Shown here: positions 1 through 12,078 of the stretch, in pieces
How the letters are laid out: every line of letters starts with the position of its first letter
How positions within the stretch are numbered: position 1 is the first letter of the stretch
Source: Chrysoperla carnea
Lineage: Eukaryota > Arthropoda > Insecta > Neuroptera > Chrysopidae
Reading direction: 5' to 3'
DNA length: 64,000 nt
Assembly (NCBI RefSeq): GCF_905475395.1
Contig: NC_058338.1
Coordinates: forward strand, 76,953,435 to 77,017,434
Notes under the pieces: generated by a model
Told to the model about the DNA's origin: nothing
The model's input: the letters and a program-made list of their open reading frames with translations, nothing else
Database searches by the model: none
Position numbers and translations under genes: made by a program

Positions 1-160
1 AATAGAGGGTGCGCTTAGCTTAACATACTTCAGCGCTATAATTAAATAATTACTTATTTAGGTTTTTTTCATTTAATTATTGGCTATATTTATTTATAAA
101 TATTTACCCTTCACTAAGGTACGTATAGCTCAGCGGTCCATTTTCGGCGCCCTCTATTTA
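1..160. mobile_element. Palindromic MITE, cut by left edge
   Basis: The ends are inverted copies: AATAGAGGGTGCGC at the left and GGCGCCCTCTATTT at 147-160, with AT-rich arms containing TATTTATAAATATT. The same ends recur at 491-745, so this is one member of a short non-autonomous family. It has no coding capacity. The left edge of the window cuts at or close to the element end, so the target-site duplication cannot be read. Confidence 0.6.
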
Positions 161-490
161 AAAAGCAGTCCAACATATATTAAAAGCTTTCAGACAAACA
201 TTATCCTTGTTACGTACCTTAGTGCAGGGTCAATATTTATAAATATATGATATTAAATTATTATTTAAGAAGTATTTAATCGATAAATAAGTGAAAAAAC
301 GGTATAATAGCCAGAATCAATCGTGAATCCCAGTCTATTATGGAGTTTTTTCCTTAATTATTCATTAAATACTACTTAAATAATTATTTAATATCTTATA
401 TTTATAAATATTGACCCTTTACTAAGGTACGTATCGCTGAGATACTGTTTGTCTGAAAGCTTTTTCTTTATACGTTAGACCGTCTTTGAA
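161..490. mobile_element. Nested palindromic MITE
   Basis: The core at 211-433 is a long imperfect palindrome: TACGTACCTTAGTGCAGGGT reads back at 414-433 as a match to its reverse complement, followed by shared arms around TCAATATTTATAAATAT. An outer inverted pair (AAAAGCTTTCAGACAAAC near 182 and GTTTGTCTGAAAGCTTTT near 448-465) encloses it. The arms are homologous to those of the flanking elements, so the three form a cluster. There is no ORF. Confidence 0.6.
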
Positions 491-745
491 GTAGAGGGCG
501 CAAAATATGGAGAGCTCAGCCATACGCACCTGATCCCAGGGTCAATATTTATAAATATAAGGTATTTAGTGAAAAAATCCTATAATAGACAGGGTCAATT
601 GTGTATCCCAGTATATTATGCGGTTTTTTCCTTAATTATTCGTTAAATACTGCTTAAATAATTATTTAATACCTTATATTTATAATTACTGACCCAGCAC
701 TGAAGTACGTCAAGCTAAGCGTACCATCTTCTACGCCCTCTATTT
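491..745. mobile_element. Palindromic MITE
   Basis: Terminal inverted repeats TAGAGGGCGCA (from 492) and GCCCTCTA (735-742) bound a 255-bp AT-rich palindrome. Its internal arms (GGGTCAATATTTATAAATA and TATTTATAATTACTGACCC) match the element at 161-490. It is non-coding. Confidence 0.65.
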
Positions 746-1159
746 CAAAAAGGGTTCAACGTACAAAAAAAAAAAGTTTCAGCCAAATTTGTAGAAAATT
801 TAATCTTTTACAACTTTGATAATAAATATTAATACAATTGAAGGCAAAAGAAACGAGATATCACAAAAAACTGATTGTCGAGACCTTTAACCTTGAATAT
901 CTAAGGACGCGCAAGCGTGACCATATGTTACTTTTGAGGCAACATTTGTACTATCAAAATAAAGGTTTGTACAAAAATTCATCTTATTCCGTTAGATTCC
1001 GAGGTGAAACCCTAAGATGATTGGTGTATTAACACTACGTGCAAATTAGATACCTATTTGTGTTCTGAACAAACAGTTCGATTGTTTCGAATTTCACTGA
1101 TTTGTTATGTTTATATCTTATATCTTAATAATCGAATACAAAAATAAAATTATGGAAAG
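746..1159. other. Unannotated AT-rich spacer
   Basis: An A-run near 765-775 follows the MITE, with a short stretch resembling the spacer at 161-190. A 60-codon open stretch at 838-1020 has no family resemblance and no splice context, so it is not called a gene. Confidence 0.4.
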
Positions 1160-1366
1160 AAAATGCCAATAAAACCCTCGACAGAGGCTATAAATGTTGG
1201 ACAGAAAGATAATTTTTTCATGTAAAAAGTTTTTTAATATTGGGAAATTTTTTACTCAAATTTATTGAATATAGTATAAAAATATATATATTCAAACTTG
1301 CTAGGGAAGAAATATAATCTGCAATAAGGGCTTAAAACATTTTGCTGAGGGTTTCACTGGCATTTT
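1160..1366. mobile_element. Short MITE with 21-bp inverted ends
   Basis: AAAATGCCAATAAAACCCTC at 1160-1179 matches, with two mismatches, the reverse complement of GAGGGTTTCACTGGCATTTT ending at 1366. The 207-bp interior is AT-rich and non-coding, which is the layout of a DNA-transposon-derived MITE. No other copy was noticed in the window. Confidence 0.7.
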
Positions 1367-1639
1367 GTGTTTAGAATAATAATTCAACTACGTATTTATA
1401 TCATTTACTTTTTATAATTTCATTTTGGTATTCCATATTTTAGATATAAACATAGATATAAAAAAAATCTCAAAGAATGAGCGGAAATCAATGCATAATT
1501 TGCTTGGATTTCAAAGAAGTCGACTAAAGATTGAAAGGTAAGCTTGATGTAAAGTGTTTGCTTAGTAAAAGAAGAATAGGTAAGTAATCCTTGCAAGTAT
1601 AAAATTTACCCAACTACTACATTTACAAAATACTAAATT

Positions 1640-2308
1640 TAATGGGAGAGCCAGGCCAAAAAATTCGTTGAATTTACATACTGTAAAAACATATTTACAT
1701 ACTGTGTTAGTTTAAAGCTGATTATTTGAGGATGTGTTATAGTAGTTGTATACACACACAAACTGTGGTCAGTCAAGCGAACGATAGCATATAAATAACA
1801 GTTATGATTCTCAGTAAGGTAAACGTTAGAACAGGGCTGGTTAGTCAGCCCTTATTTATGAACAATAAATAGATAAGATTCATTTATGATTTCTGTGATA
1901 TTTAAATGAATTTATTAAATCTGAAAGTTGTTATACAGCTTATATATTGCAATAATAAATTCATTTCAATTCCACGGGAAATCATAAATGAATCTTATCT
2001 ATTTAATGTTCATAAATAAGAGAACCAGCCCCGTTCTAGCGTTGAACTGGCTTACTTTCATAACTGTTATCTATATGCGACAATATAATAATAATAATAA
2101 TACAAGCTGTATAAAAATTTTCAGCTTTAATAAATTAATTTTAGTACCACGGAAAACTGCACCGTTTCGATAGCATATATCTGACCCCTGTTCTATCGTT
2201 CGCTTGACAGATCACAGTATGCGTGTACACAACTACTATAACCAATCCCCAAATTTTCAGCTTTAGTAAATTCAGCGAATTTTTTTTGGTCTGGCTCCTA
2301 ATCCATTA
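1640..2308. mobile_element. Foldback element, 669 bp
   Basis: The two halves are long imperfect inverted repeats. The left end TAATGGGAGAGCCAGGCCAA pairs with TTGGTCTGGCTCCTAATCCA at the right end. Inner blocks pair too: TATAGTAGTTGTATACAC near 1740 with TGTACACAACTACTATA near 2225, TCAAGCGAACGATAG near 1776 with CTATCGTTCGCTTGA near 2195, and the AATCATAAATGAATC region near the centre. The open stretch at 1988-2173 lies inside an arm and is not a gene. Confidence 0.75.
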
Positions 2309-3453
2309 TTGGTTCCATCAAAATAGATATAACTCCATTAAAGTCTACCATTATGTCAGACAAAATGATAAATATTCGATTTTTTAAGTAACCAAATTGC
2401 ACTCTTTTAATCAAAATTTCTGTTTTACTTTTATATGCTCATATCGTAACATGAGTCGATTGTTTATCGTTTGAAAAAATGCGTTAAGGCAACCAAATCA
2501 GCAATAATAAGTAACATAAGGTAAGGTCGAATCACCTTAAGAATAAGCACAAATAATGCCATCGATGTATGAAAATATTCCCGGTAAAACTGCCGATTTC
2601 CCTTGGCTAGTATAATATACCACAAAAATTGCCATTAATTACTCTTTAATACAAAAGTAACCATGATCCCATACACAAATCATTTTAAATCGGAAACTCA
2701 TTATAACTGAGACACTTAGCATAAATTTATAATGTATTACCTGGATATGACACTTCTAAAAATATCATCAAAAAACATAAATATTTTTTAATTATTAAAA
2801 AAATTCATTAACAGTAATATTTTTTAACATCCGTTCCGGAAATCTACGAAGATAGGTCTATTAACCTCTTGTATAATTCCATAAATTATTTAAAATACTT
2901 CTCTACAGCATGAAAAAAAAATAAATAGAACAAGAAATCCATCATAATGTTTTTATCTCATAAAAATTATATAATAAAATTAAATAAATAATTATTCATT
3001 TTGTGTTTTGTTAGAATTCAAAGATTAAAAACACATACCTCTACTTATAAAATCAGTTTCGATAGAAAGTTATCTTTTTCCCCCTGAATTCCTCTTTAGA
3101 ATTCTTCTTTAGGTAGCCAGCCAGAAAATAACAAAACCCGAAAATCATTTTATCAATTTTATAATCGGTTCGTGTCAACAAAACCATTTCAAAATCGTTG
3201 ATCAAACTGCAGGTTGTCCAGAATTAAATGAGAGAAATATCTCAAAAAACTTAAATAAAGCATAGTAAAACTACACATTCTGTCGGAAATCGAACCACGG
3301 ACGTATGTCTTTCTGAATGAACTCTCAAATTACTAATCCACAAAGTAAAGTTGTTTTTTAGAAGTTCACAAGTTTAAAATAAAATAAAACGAGGAAAAAT
3401 ATTTGTAATATATATGAAACTGGCTTTATTGGAAAGATAATTCTATGCCATTA
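2309..3453. other. Intergenic, no recognised content
   Basis: AT-rich sequence with no long ORF, splice-bounded exon or structural RNA that I can recognise. A short local duplication of GAATTC/TTCTTTAG words lies near 3085-3112. Confidence 0.4.
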
Positions 3454-4823
3454 TCCCAGTGAACACATGACCTTAATATGACGTCATACATAGGTCATAA
3501 AAAGATCATAGGTCATACGTCATATTTTACGTAAACATGATATAATGGTGACTCAATTTATGATGTTAATATGGTGTCATATTGAATGACCTCACTATTA
3601 TGTCACAATGACATTAAATGTGATTTTTATATGATGTCATTTTTATGACTTTAATGTTACGTAAAACTGATGTCATATTTTAGTCACATTGTACGGTCAT
3701 ATAAAAGTCATAAGTTTACGTATTATTTACGTAATGTGAGAATCATTCTTACCTCAGAAACATACTTATACTCTTGTGTATACATATGCCTATCTCAACT
3801 ATAATATCACTGCTTCTTTCTACTAGTTAGAACTTTGTGTATTATTCGCGGAATTAGTTTTATGTAATTTTGGGTATATAATCATGTTCCTTACCAGCAA
3901 TAGGTATTGTTTAGATTTCTCGGAGTCGGCTGTACAACTAAGATCAAACCCACAATGAGTAAATAATATCATTCGGATTCAATATATAAATTTTTATTAT
4001 TGTCTAACAGGAATGAGTAGATCAATTCATTACATATCGATGACATTTTAATCTCGTGACATCGAGCAATGGAAAAATTAGGTAAACTTTACGTAAAGAA
4101 AATCATATTATAGGAAGGTATTTGACATCATTATGACATCATTTCCAGGTCATCTTAATTACCATAACGTGACATATAATAACGTAAGAATTATGTAAAC
4201 CTTACGTAAGGATTTGAAACCTTAAGTCAGATATTTGACATAAACGTGACGTCACTGTGATATCATTGTTAGGTCTTTTTAATTACAATATCGTGACATA
4301 TAATAACGTAAGAATTATGTAAGAATTAGGTAGGCATTTGTTTATCGGATGCCGGCTATCCTTGCCAATGGTTTTCTATGGTTTTCCATTGGCTTGCACA
4401 TAGGTGAATACTGGGATAGTTCCTAACTTAGTCAGCCATAGCTGCACAACCTTCCCATTCCTTACACATGCCCCATCCTATTATTTTTGACTTATTCTGT
4501 ACAATGACTATTGTAAAAAAAGAGAATTAATAAAGAATTATTATTATTATTATTATTATTATAAATCTTACGTAAGGGTGAATCATATTTAAGTCAGATA
4601 TTTGACATAAACGTGACGTCACTGTGATATCATTGTTAGATCATTATAATGTGAATTAGGTCATATAGATGTCAATTTTACGTCACGTTTACGTCCTGCT
4701 TACGTCTTTTTTACGTACATTTTAGCGGAAATAATGACTCAAACCTGACTCATCTGTGACTCATATCTTACGTAAATTATGACATTGCATGACGTCATAT
4801 TTACGTCATTGTGTTCACTGGGA
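3454..4823. mobile_element. TA-flanked transposon rich in GTCAT/ACGTAA
   Basis: TCCCAGTGAACACA at 3454-3467 and its exact reverse complement TGTGTTCACTGGGA at 4810-4823 form terminal inverted repeats. TA dinucleotides flank both ends (3452-3453 and 4824-4825), as expected for Tc1/mariner-type or other TA-targeting transposition. The interior is built from dense reiterations of GTCATA, TGACGTCA and ACGTAA in both orientations, plus a partial tandem duplication (AATTAC..AT.GTGACATATAATAACG at 4157 and 4281). There is no transposase, so it is non-autonomous. A LINE tail is inserted at 4341-4562. Confidence 0.75.
4341..4562 (+). mobile_element. 3' tail of a non-LTR retrotransposon
   Basis: About 220 bp of higher-GC sequence ends in AATTAATAAAGAATT followed by an (ATT)n microsatellite, the usual 3' end of jockey/I-like insect LINEs. 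No coding part is present, so the copy is severely 5'-truncated. It interrupts the repeated interior of the 3454-4823 element and is therefore the younger insertion. Confidence 0.6.
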
Positions 4824-6335
4824 TACTGTTTGAATATGATTTCAGTCATGTAGATGTACAATTTTCACACACTTTTTGCAGCAATTACGAGCGTATTTCG
4901 CTTATAACTCGCCCAATGTTGTATTCCAAATCGTTGTATTCGTTTCTGGTTTAATCGTTGTATTCGCCCAATGTTGTATTCGTTTCTGGTTTATTAACTT
5001 GAACAAGTGACATTATCGCAGTATTTTAGAGACGAATTAACAGGTCCGTAACGTGCAGATAATAAAAAAGTTCATCAAAGTTTATAAAAATAAAAATGTA
5101 ACAATTTGCAAGCTTTGCTCTGGCGTAAGTCTTTCATTATTAAATGACGTATCAAAATAAAAACAGATCAACTGTCAAATTGAAAAAAAAGATCATCCAA
5201 GAAAAACCGCCCGGGCATCAAGCAGAAAAATAGTATACATGCCAAGGGAGCAAGGTAAAAATCTCTCGGATCTTAATGTTCATGGTCAAATATTTCCCAA
5301 GATGTGTAATACACTATATTAAGATGTATCCAACCGTTTCCTTTTATCAATAAAATTAAGACTATATAGTGATTGGCATTTAACAAATTTTAACCCTATG
5401 GTTCTGAAACTGATGAATAATACAAATTATGGCGTAGAATGTTTTTAATATTTGCCTTTGATGTCGACGTTCGCGAGACCTGATCGAGGAAAACTGTTTT
5501 TTTGACATATTTTTCTTTTAATAAATACATATAACTCTGACACGATATAGATGGAGACTTTTACACACATTCATAAAAAAGATATTTCGTAAAAATGGTG
5601 CCTAACTAGGAATTTTTTTATATTGAAATTTTATTTAATATGGTTTTGTAACTGTTATCTTGTTTCTCGTGGCTTGGTCACGTTCTTTAGGCAGACTAAT
5701 AACTTAAGCAGAAAGTTATTGGTCTTCTCTTAGAGGACCATAATTCCTATGGATTGTTATAAAAATAGCATAAATTTTTTTCGCCTGCAGTAATACTTAC
5801 CTCTTTCTTTATGTTGTTTTTTTTTTCGTGAATATAATTCTTCATCATTATTTTATTTTACATTTGAAGTCAAATGATGTAAAAAAATATACAAAAAAAA
5901 ATATATAAAGACAAAAAAAAAACGAAATAGAATATAATGAACAGGAAGTTTAATTAAAAAGTTGTTTGGAAGTTTGGTAGCACAGTGTAACTCCTTTTAA
6001 CTCCCTTCTAACTAACACTCTAACTGGATGGTGGCTGACTGACTTCATTGGCCAAGAGTACCTAGAATTAAATACTATAAGACGTTAAGTATTGAAGTAA
6101 GAATGTATTTTCTTTCTGTGTGGTATTACACCGCAATCCCACACCTAATAATTAACTGACCAAATCAGACCGTTGAGACTTCATACACGTGTTCTTCCCA
6201 TCCTATTATGATGAGAACATATTCGAAAGCAACTCGTTCTTTTTCATGAAACCCAAAAAATTCTTGATTGCGCTTCTAAGCTCCAAAATGATGAATATTT
6301 CATTTCTGTTATTCCAACATGCAGATGTCTATATA
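4824..6335. other. Intergenic; small direct repeat
   Basis: An imperfect local duplication of GTTGTATTCGTTTCTGGTTT lies at about 4931-4992. Long A/T homopolymers lie near 5819-5825 and 5880-5930. The rest shows no supported gene. Confidence 0.4.
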
Positions 6336-6794
6336 TCTCTATATGCTATAAATGCGAAAGTAAGGACATTTGTTTGTTTGTTACGCTTTCACGGTAAAAC
6401 AAGCGAATAGTTTTTAATGAAACTGTACAGCAATATAGCTCATACTTCGGAATAACACATGAACTATAATTTATAAAGATATATTTAAAAAAATTAAAAG
6501 AATATTTAAAAAAAATTTAATCTGACATTTACTATTTTCAATTTTTACAGAAATTTTAATTTATAGTTCAAAATGATGATTATAGATGGAGCAGATCTAT
6601 AAATTAAAGTATTCCATAAAAATTTAAAATAGCAAATGTCAAAAAATTCATGGGTAACTTTTTTGATATACTCAATGAATGATGACTATTTTACATTTAA
6701 CAAAATTGAAAACTGTGCACATCAAGACAGGTGGAGGCTATAAAACGGTGTTTTTTACTTTTAAACCCAGTGTAACGAGCGGGTATCGAGCTAG
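6336..6794 (+). mobile_element. Non-autonomous Helitron
   Basis: The element starts with TC (TCTCTATATGCTATAAATGC) after an A at 6335 and ends with CTAG at 6791-6794 before a T at 6795, the A|TC...CTAG|T insertion signature of Helitrons. The terminal GCGGGTATCGAGCTAG resembles insect Helitron 3' ends. The 5' end and an internal block (ACAGCAATATAGCT through CACATGAACTATAATTTATAA) are shared with 13081-13419. There is no Rep/helicase ORF; the 73-codon stretch at 6189-6410 straddles the 5' boundary and is not coding. Confidence 0.75.
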
Positions 6795-8601
6795 TTGAGT
6801 AATAAATGCAAAATCATTTGATAAAATGGAATGTCCAGGACACTTTGAAAATTCTAATTCAAGAACATCCCCCAACCCCCAAAAATTTTCTTATGTTAGA
6901 AGTTATCCAACTAGGCATCGAAAGAAAAATACGAAGTCGTTTCATGGATGATGTTATCAGTATGTTTTTATTGCGTGGGCTTAGGGTCTCTATCTATGTG
7001 TATATAATATTCTTTTAATTAATTGCAAGTACAAATCTTATAGACAGTTTTCAGTTGTTTTTTTTCTGTATATTAATATTATGATTTCATGTAATAAACG
7101 ATATTACACAGAGAGTTAAATTAATAATGAAGAGATCTCTATCTAACTCCCCTTTTCACTTTAAAAATATTATACCTAAAATAACCTTAAAATTTTCATA
7201 ATTCTGTTTAAAAATTGGTGTAGGGAGTAGTTCTCTTACATACACCGATCAAAATATTTATCTTACTCGAAGATCTGTGGCCCATTTTGGCCCAACTGTA
7301 ACCCAAATTCTAAGCCTATATTCTAATACAGCAAGTGCTTATTGGCTCCTCTTACCCATTGCACTCCCTACTAAAGCTATCGTCATCTGTGACTTTCCAC
7401 TCCTGAATTCTCATCCCGATTGCACGGTTTTCTGTTATTTAGTACTAGCTATTTGAGTAGATTATGTCTTTTTAAAATGGTTTTATGTCTTTTACAAATG
7501 TACTTATAAACTTCCTTTTATAAGTCTGACTACATGTTCAATTTCCAGTTTGGCGAGCGGTAACTAAAATTTAGTCTCTATGACTTTAAGAATCCAACGT
7601 CAAGAATGGCTGGAACGGAGGAATAAAAGAATTGACAAAAATTCTTATCTATCTCTTCGGAAGAGTTTTGGAAAATATTTTTTACCAAATCTAATTTCCA
7701 CCCTCTCTTTTGTTAGATTCTTGAACTCGAGAATTATTTATTTACTTCGATGAAGCTAGGAGCTCATAATTTGGTTCTTTTTATTTAATTTCAAACCACA
7801 CCAGGATTTCCTGTTTTTATGTACGGTTATAGACCTAACTTTCTTCGGAATATCTTTTTACATTGATGCGTACTCACATCGTTTCCTCCACATCTATTTG
7901 AAGTAGGGATGACTTCGTTTGAAACAAACTTTCTAACAAAAAAACTTCCTTCCTAACCTTTGCAACAAAAAAGTATGTACTTTTGATTCGCAACTGTTTG
8001 GCATTGTGTGCATTTTTCGCAGATGGTGTTATTTACTAGATTTGTCTTTAACAGTTTTCCTTACCACAACCAATTTCAATACCACAACCAGTATATAAAT
8101 GAAAGCTGATTTTTTTATAATAAATTTATGAAACTTTTTATTTGATAATTAATTTCGATCAGAGAACCGTTTGTAATAATACTGAAATCTCATATTTTAA
8201 TAGATCGTATTATACATATAACACAGATATATGCTTTAACAATATTAAATATTAATTTACGTGAAAATCGATTGAACATTTGCAATATAATTCAAAAAAC
8301 TATTATATTATACGTTATATGTTAGAGATATAGATGCTTCTTGTAGCACAGCTTCTATATATAATATTATATGTTTTAATGTAATAAATAACTAAATTAA
8401 TATTAATAAATTAAAATAATGTTCAATACAAGTCTATTATTATATTATATGTATATAGAAAGATGTTATAACTGGAGCATATATCGATACTTACGATATC
8501 TAGTTATATACCTTCTTTTTAGTTCTTGGATTTTATATATCGTGAGTCTTAGAAAAGAAGCTATATATTTGGGCCATGAAATGTCGTGTATGTGATCTTA
8601 A
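6795..8601. other. Intergenic, no recognised content
   Basis: A 70-codon ORF at 6806-7018 (+) starts just beyond the Helitron. It has no recognisable domain and no splice context. The remainder is AT-rich without supported features. Confidence 0.35.
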
Positions 8602-8916
8602 GGGTGTATGAGCACGGTAGTGGGGGCACAAATTTAAAAAATATATATTTTCAATTTTGATGATATTGTATTATAACTTGACGATATAAGACGAAAAGTA
8701 AGAATACAAATTTTTTGATAACTGGCGTTATTTTCAAAATGTGCCATATTTTTTTTAATTATTCAGCTTTCGATATTTCAAAAACCAAGGCACATATCGA
8801 AAAATTTTATTTTTATTTTTCATCTAGATTCATGAAGTTATAACAAAATTTATCATCAAAGTTGAAAATAAGATAAAATTAATTTCAACTCTAAATCTAC
8901 CCTGCTCTAACATCCC
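8602..8916. mobile_element. Foldback MITE (GAGCAC-end family)
   Basis: The left end GGGTGTATGAGCACGGTAG pairs with CTACCCTGCTCTAACATCCC at the right. Inner arms also pair: a TTTTGATGATATTGTATTATAACTTGA-like left arm against TCATGAAGTTATAACAAAAT on the right. Homologous sequence recurs at 23988-24420 and 61985-62431. It is non-coding. Confidence 0.65.
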
Positions 8917-9694
8917 ATACATGGATAGACAGTTAATTATTTGAACTTCAACTAATAAGGCTATTTAGGGTGCTGAAACTAATGACAAAACCAGGAACAC
9001 TTCCATAATTAGAATTAATAAATTTGCAGTGATTTGAATTAATTAATTTCAGTGATTTGAGTCTACTGGCCAATTGAGTTTGTCGGAAAACATTGTCACT
9101 AAAATTTAAAGTATCAACATCTGTAATCGCTTAAAAATTATTTTTTCAAAACAAGGAACGGCAAGAGAGTGGATGTAGAACTCATCTGTACTTGTCGCAC
9201 AGATCATTTTCCAACAAACGAACCAATTTCTTCGTAAAAAAACATACAGGAGTACTTTTAAACACGCTTTTATTATTAGCTTCACTTGTAACTAACTAAC
9301 AATGTAATTAAATCTTTGCATTCAATTTTAACCTACGTACTTCTAATACCCCAAATAACTTGAAAATTTGCTCACGTGTCAAGGTCCATGGACAGTAAAT
9401 TAATATAGCTTTATCCTAGTATCCTGACCTTGATCATCCATTTAAACGATCGATGATATTATCTTTGTTTCCTTAATAATATTATTTTGAAATATTAATA
9501 GAACTATCAAAAATGGAAGGTGTAATGTCAAGGGTGCCCACTTCATATGCGGAAGTTCGTCAGGTTGAAAGCTGTACTTACATATTATAAGAATTTTATT
9601 TTATTCTACTTTGTTACCCAAAGAGTTTTGAACTTAGAGAGAAGACTAAAAATGAAAAAAGACATACTTTTTCAAAACCTATTTCAGTTAAAAA
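8917..9694. other. Intergenic with a recurring short motif
   Basis: AACACGCTTTTATTATTAGC at 9261-9280 is one of several near-copies of a CACGCTTTTAT..AGCTT motif in the window (also about 22513, 22822 and 46992). Nothing else is recognised. Confidence 0.35.
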
Positions 9695-9908
9695 AAAAAA
9701 ACTAAAAAGTTACGTTGTATTGTATTAAAAAGTGGATAATAGTTTTAATTGTAATTTAAAATTCAAAGCGTGGGGTGCTGTCTACATTTATTCTTTGAAT
9801 TAGCTGATTTGCCAGATATCGACCACCTCACGCTTTGAATTTTGCAATTCTAATACAAAATTTTTATCTACTTTTTAGTGCAATTAACAATATTTTTTTA
9901 GTTTTTAT
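9695..9908. mobile_element. Palindromic MITE
   Basis: The two arms pair over about 80 bp. CTAAAAAGTTACGTTGTATT and AATTCAAAGCGTGGGGTG on the left face CACCTCACGCTTTGAATTTT and CTACTTTTTAGTGCAATTA on the right. A sister copy lies at 36657-36856, and a hairpin with related ends lies at 12079-12154. Confidence 0.7.
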
Positions 9909-10434
9909 AAAATATAAGTTATTATCCGAAATTTAGTCCAATATTTCAAGTTGCCGAGAAATAAAACGTCTGAAGTGCTGTTTATTATTTTGATTCTAGT
10001 ATAGATCCCAATGCAGAGTCTCCAAAAGATTATTTTGAAAGTCTTGGAATAATCAGTAAGGAAACTTCTAGAGAAAATATATGTTACAAGAGGAACTTAT
10101 ACATGTTTAAGAATATACAAAAGCAGATGGTACTTGGATGGCATACCATGGAATATATGTGTTATATTTACTAGTATAAAGGTTGATTTAATGAAATTAA
10201 GATTTACAATATACGTTTTATAAATAATAAAATCTAGGAGAAAGGTATTTGGCATCTTCGATGTTTTATAATTTCAAAATACCTCTTTTGATAAAATCAT
10301 AAACCTACTATTACGGCATTAGCTAGGGAAATGACAACGCGCTTTGAAGAACAAAATCACAAAATAACAAAGAACGAATATTTACTCTTGCTGCTGGCTC
10401 TAAGTAAAAAAATTATACCATATTTTTTTCAACA

Positions 10435-10599
10435 TTACAGCGTTGATTTCGGACCAGTGGCACAGCAGAAGCTCAACTCCTCCTCATCTGCATTGGGGTA
10501 ATTGTCATTTTCGATTTTCATAGCGGAAGAAGAATTAATATTAATCCAACTGCGTAGTTTCCTATGATTACATTGGTGGCCACTCAGGCTAGATTTTTT
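10435..10599 (-). other. Short coding-like segment, unknown
   Basis: A 55-codon minus-strand open stretch ends at TAA (10435-10437). Its only internal ATG is at 10521, giving a 28-residue peptide with an acidic, GC-richer end (DNYPNADEEELSFCCATG...). The composition is unlike the surrounding AT-rich sequence. It lies downstream, on the same strand, of the LINE remnant at 10837-11545, so it may belong to the 3' part of that element or be a lone exon. No family is recognised. Confidence 0.25.
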
Positions 10600-10836
10600 C
10601 TACATATACATTTACAAATTTTTGCCTTTGTATACCTCAATAATTTTATTTGTTTTTTTTTTAACTCATAATGTAGAAGATCATTTCAAATTTTTTTCAC
10701 TAAAACACTGATTGTCCTGTCCTCTTCACGATGGTCATTCTTGCCTGGTTTTCTAGTGAATATACATAATTGAATATTCTATTTCACGCGTATATTCAAC
10801 GCGTATTCCATGGAGCTTATTTGGTGGATGTTGTAG

Positions 10837-11545
10837 TTATTTTTGGTTCCAGTGTTGCATTATTACATGATGGATGTGTTTCTTAGCTTCACAATGTGTT
10901 ATTGTTGGATTTATTATATCTTCACTTAGTGTGGCTTTCTTAGTTGCTTGGTCAGCCAATTCGCTGCTCTGTATTCCTTGATGTGCTGGGGTCCATGCTA
11001 GTACAACATTGGAACCTTCTTTTGTGGTTTAGTCTATGAGTCGCTGTGCTATATATACTAGTGGATGGATACTTTTATGATTGCTTATGGCTTTCAGAGG
11101 GGATTTCGAATCAGAATAGAAGACGTTCTTGGATTTTTAATTTTTGGTTGCGATGATTTTTAATGTATGGATTGTGGCTGAGTTATCACAGGTGAAGATG
11201 GAGCACTCGTTGTTCATGCGTTCGGTGATTAATACCGCTATTTTGGTTGTAACCGCATATCCTGTTCGATTATCTATGACGCTTCCGTTAGTGTAATATT
11301 CATCACAATCTTTATATTTCTCCTTCATTAATCGGAATAGTGTTCGATATAAATTTGATGGCGTTGATGGTCTGTCATACTGCATCTTCTTGATTCCAGG
11401 GGAAAGATGCCAGTTTCTGCTTGAAGGCGAGAAATAGGACTGGTTTTGAAGGCGCCAGTACAAATTCTTAATGCAGTATTTTGAAGTATTTGATAAAGTT
11501 GTCGCACTAATAATAGAGCATTACAAACCTTTCTACAATGGAACA
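10837..11545 (-). pseudogene. LINE RT/RNase H remnant
   Basis: This is a decayed minus-strand piece of a non-LTR retrotransposon ORF2. About 11400-11545 encodes a reverse-transcriptase C-terminal segment (ILQNTALRICTGAFKTSPIS...). A frameshift near 11395 leads into a ribonuclease H domain with YYTNGS (the family's YTDGS site), then FYSDSKSPLKAI, and finally AWTPAHQGI...ELADQATKKAT. These are the catalytic and terminal motifs of RNase H in I/jockey-type LINEs. There are in-frame stops after IIATKN and after RLID, and the first Asp is changed to Asn. The copy is truncated at both ends and inactive. Confidence 0.85.
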
Positions 11546-11627
11546 CCTTCATTATTTGATTTTCATGAAACTTTTTAAAAAATCTTCTGAAATATTCATT
11601 GATAGAAATAAAAATGTATAAAGAAAA

Positions 11628-11898
11628 GCGGTTTTCCAGATAAGAATGGTTAAAGTTACAATTAAATTTCAAGCACTGCGATAATATTCTTTACTCTATC
11701 GATTTGAAATTTGGATATATTATACGTATTCATATTCTACCTGCCTTGGGTAAAAAGTACTCAAAAATAAATACATCCAGAATCGATAGAATATGAATGC
11801 CTGTAACATCAAAATTTCAAATCGATAGAGTAAAGAGTATAATTGCAATGCTTGAAATTTAATGGTAACTTTAACCATTCTTATCTGGAAAGCTTTTT
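11628..11898. mobile_element. Foldback MITE next to LINE remnant
   Basis: TTTTCCAGATAAGAATGGTT and TCTTTACTCTATCGATTTGA on the left are mirrored by TCAAATCGATAGAGTAAAGA and AACCATTCTTATCTGGAAAG on the right, giving arms of more than 100 bp. The element abuts the 5' break of the LINE segment. It is non-coding. Confidence 0.7.
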
Positions 11899-12078
11899 AA
11901 ACCAGTGAATAATTAAGAAAATTCTTAGGAAAATTCAAAAATTATAAAGTTTTATGCCAATCAAAGAATGTTTCACCCCAATCAAAATTTTGTACATTAC
12001 AGCCTTAATGAAATTGGCTGAGGTTGATCGTCATTTAAAAATCAATTTTAAAAAGTATGAATAAAGCCAAAAAAGCAC

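Noticed and set aside
6806-7018. 70-codon ORF after the Helitron
   Set aside because: No recognised domain; the first methionine has no upstream context and composition is typical of chance ORFs here.
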